This document shows positions 62,931 to 64,000 of a stretch of 64,000 nucleotides of DNA, in pieces. The translations under genes and the position numbers were made by a program. The stretch spans positions 62,001 through 126,000 of the forward strand of contig NZ_DJJS01000003.1 of assembly GCF_002434265.1 (NCBI RefSeq), written 5' to 3'. The stretch is from Pseudomonas sp. UBA6562. Its GTDB lineage: Bacteria; Pseudomonadota; Gammaproteobacteria; Pseudomonadales; Pseudomonadaceae. The notes beneath the pieces were generated by a model, which was not told the origin of the DNA, did no database searches, and was given only the letters and a program-made list of their open reading frames with translations. Within the stretch, counting starts at the first letter, position 1; every line of letters starts with the position of its first letter.

Positions 62931-64000
62931 ATGTCGGACGATCCGCAAACCTTACTCCGCGCGCTGTTCGATGCCGCGGTCGCCGCGGCCCACCCGCGTC
63001 AGGTCCTCGAACCTTGCCTGCCCGCTGACCGCAGCGGCCGGGTGATCGTGATCGGCGCCGGCAAGGCCGCCGCGGCCATGGCCGAGGTGGTGGAAAAGCA
63101 CTGGGAAGGCGACGTCAGTGGCCTGGTGGTGACCCGCTACGGCCACGGCGCCAGCTGCCAGAAGATCGAAGTGGTCGAAGCCGCGCACCCGGTGCCCGAC
63201 GCCGCCGGCCTGGCCGTCGCCGAACGCGTGTTGGCGATGGTCAGCGACCTCGGCGAAGACGACCGGGTGATCTTCCTGCTCTCCGGCGGCGGCTCGGCGC
63301 TACTCGCCCTGCCCGCCCCCGGCCTGACCCTGGCCGATAAGCAGCAGGTGAACAAAGCCCTGCTCAAATCCGGCGCCACCATCGGCGAGATGAACTGCGT
63401 GCGCAAGCACCTCTCGGCGATCAAGGGCGGCCGCCTGGCCAAGGCCTGCTGGCCGGCCACCGTCTATACCTACGCGATTTCCGACGTACCGGGCGACCTG
63501 GCCACGGTGATCGCCTCCGGTCCGACGGTGGCCGACCCGACCACCCGCCACGACGCCCTGGCCGTGCTCAAGCGCTACGCCATCGACGCGCCGCAGGCGG
63601 TGCTCGACTGGCTCGACGACCCCGCTTCGGAAACGGTCAAGGCCGACGATCCGGTGTTGTCGCGCAGCCATTTCCAACTGATCGCCAAGCCCCAGCAATC
63701 CCTGGAAGCCGCCGCCGTGAAGGCGCGTCAGGCCGGCTACAGCCCGCTGATCCTCGGTGACCTGGAAGGCGAGTCGCGGGAAGTGGCCAAGGTGCACGCC
63801 GGCATCGCCCGGCAGATCGTGCTGCATGGCCAGCCGCTCAAGCCCCCGTGCATCATCCTGTCCGGCGGCGAAACCACCGTCACCGTACGCGGCAACGGCC
63901 GTGGCGGGCGCAACGCCGAGTTCCTGCTCAGCCTTACCGACAGCCTCAAGGGCCTGCCCGGCGTCTACGCGCTGGCGGGCGACACCGACGGCATCGACGG
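62931..64000 (+). CDS. ttuD: Glycerate 2-kinase / hydroxypyruvate reductase (MOFRL family), 3' end cut by window
   Basis: The first 356 codons are visible; the frame is open to the window end. N-terminal DUF4147 domain (VIVIGAGKAAAAMAEVVEKHW; IFLLSGGGSALLALPAPGLTLADKQ; ISDVPGDLATVIASGPTVADPTTR) and start of the MOFRL domain (CIILSGGETTVTVRGNGRGGRNAEFLLSL). GGGAG precedes the ATG. It completes glyoxylate to phosphoglycerate. Confidence 0.92.
   Translation, partial: MSDDPQTLLRALFDAAVAAAHPRQVLEPCLPADRSGRVIVIGAGKAAAAMAEVVEKHWEGDVSGLVVTRYGHGASCQKIEVVEAAHPVPDAAGLAVAERVLAMVSDLGEDDRVIFLLSGGGSALLALPAPGLTLADKQQVNKALLKSGATIGEMNCVRKHLSAIKGGRLAKACWPATVYTYAISDVPGDLATVIASGPTVADPTTRHDALAVLKRYAIDAPQAVLDWLDDPASETVKADDPVLSRSHFQLIAKPQQSLEAAAVKARQAGYSPLILGDLEGESREVAKVHAGIARQIVLHGQPLKPPCIILSGGETTVTVRGNGRGGRNAEFLLSLTDSLKGLPGVYALAGDTDGID

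Overview
The window is a contiguous stretch of a GC-rich Pseudomonas chromosome, almost certainly from the P. putida group. The basis is gene content and order: tig-clpP-clpX-lon-hupB-ppiD, etfBA divergent from an ETF dehydrogenase, pvdRT-opmQ with pvdP and pvdMN, and a urate/allantoin/glyoxylate block. tRNA, REP and sigma-factor signals also fit. No CRISPR array, prophage, complete insertion sequence or defence island was seen.

Layout. 1-9.4 kb: end of an ABC permease, greB, a lytic-transglycosylase-like protein, TatD, a chemoreceptor, a CHAD protein, a small lipoprotein and a patatin phospholipase. 9.5-18 kb: the protein-quality-control block ppiD, hupB, lon, clpX, clpP, tig (all minus strand). 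18-20 kb: an accessory pocket with a DUF6388-like gene and a secreted unknown, then tRNA-Leu(UAG), tRNA-His(GUG) and tRNA-Arg(UCU). 20.3-24.2 kb: folD, a DctA-type dicarboxylate symporter and two tandem GntR regulators. 24.2-28 kb: an envelope operon (binding protein, DUF4398 lipoprotein, OmpA-like protein) and etfBA. 28.5-31.6 kb: ETF:ubiquinone oxidoreductase behind a PsrA-type operator, and an MFS transporter.

31.9-46.8 kb is a pyoverdine maturation and export locus: pvdR-pvdT-opmQ (efflux), pvdP (tyrosinase), pvdM, pvdN, pvdE and pvdH. Five PvdS-type iron-starvation promoters (TAAAT-N16-CGT) can be read in front of pvdR, pvdP, pvdM (one-base variant), pvdE and pvdH. pvdO, fpvA and the peptide synthetases are not here. 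An alpha/beta hydrolase and a ferric-siderophore reductase-like protein lie between pvdE and pvdH. A two-component system follows pvdH.

48.9-64 kb is the urate-to-glycerate block: hiuH, puuE, uraD, allA, puuD, a purine permease and a Tsx-like channel. Then come a DUF808 protein, a RutR-like TetR regulator, a GlcG-like protein, and gcl-hyi-glxR-ttuD, which turns glyoxylate into glycerate (2-phosphoglycerate or glycerate route). Four copies of the palindrome TTGTATACAA (one with a mismatch) lie in the two divergent control regions (hiuH/puuE and glcG/gcl), suggesting one repressor ties purine breakdown to glyoxylate use. Allantoicase, which the pathway needs, is absent from its usual place between uraD and allA. 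Two repeat elements (a 138-bp MITE at hiuH and a REP at glcG) supply the stop codons of the genes they abut.
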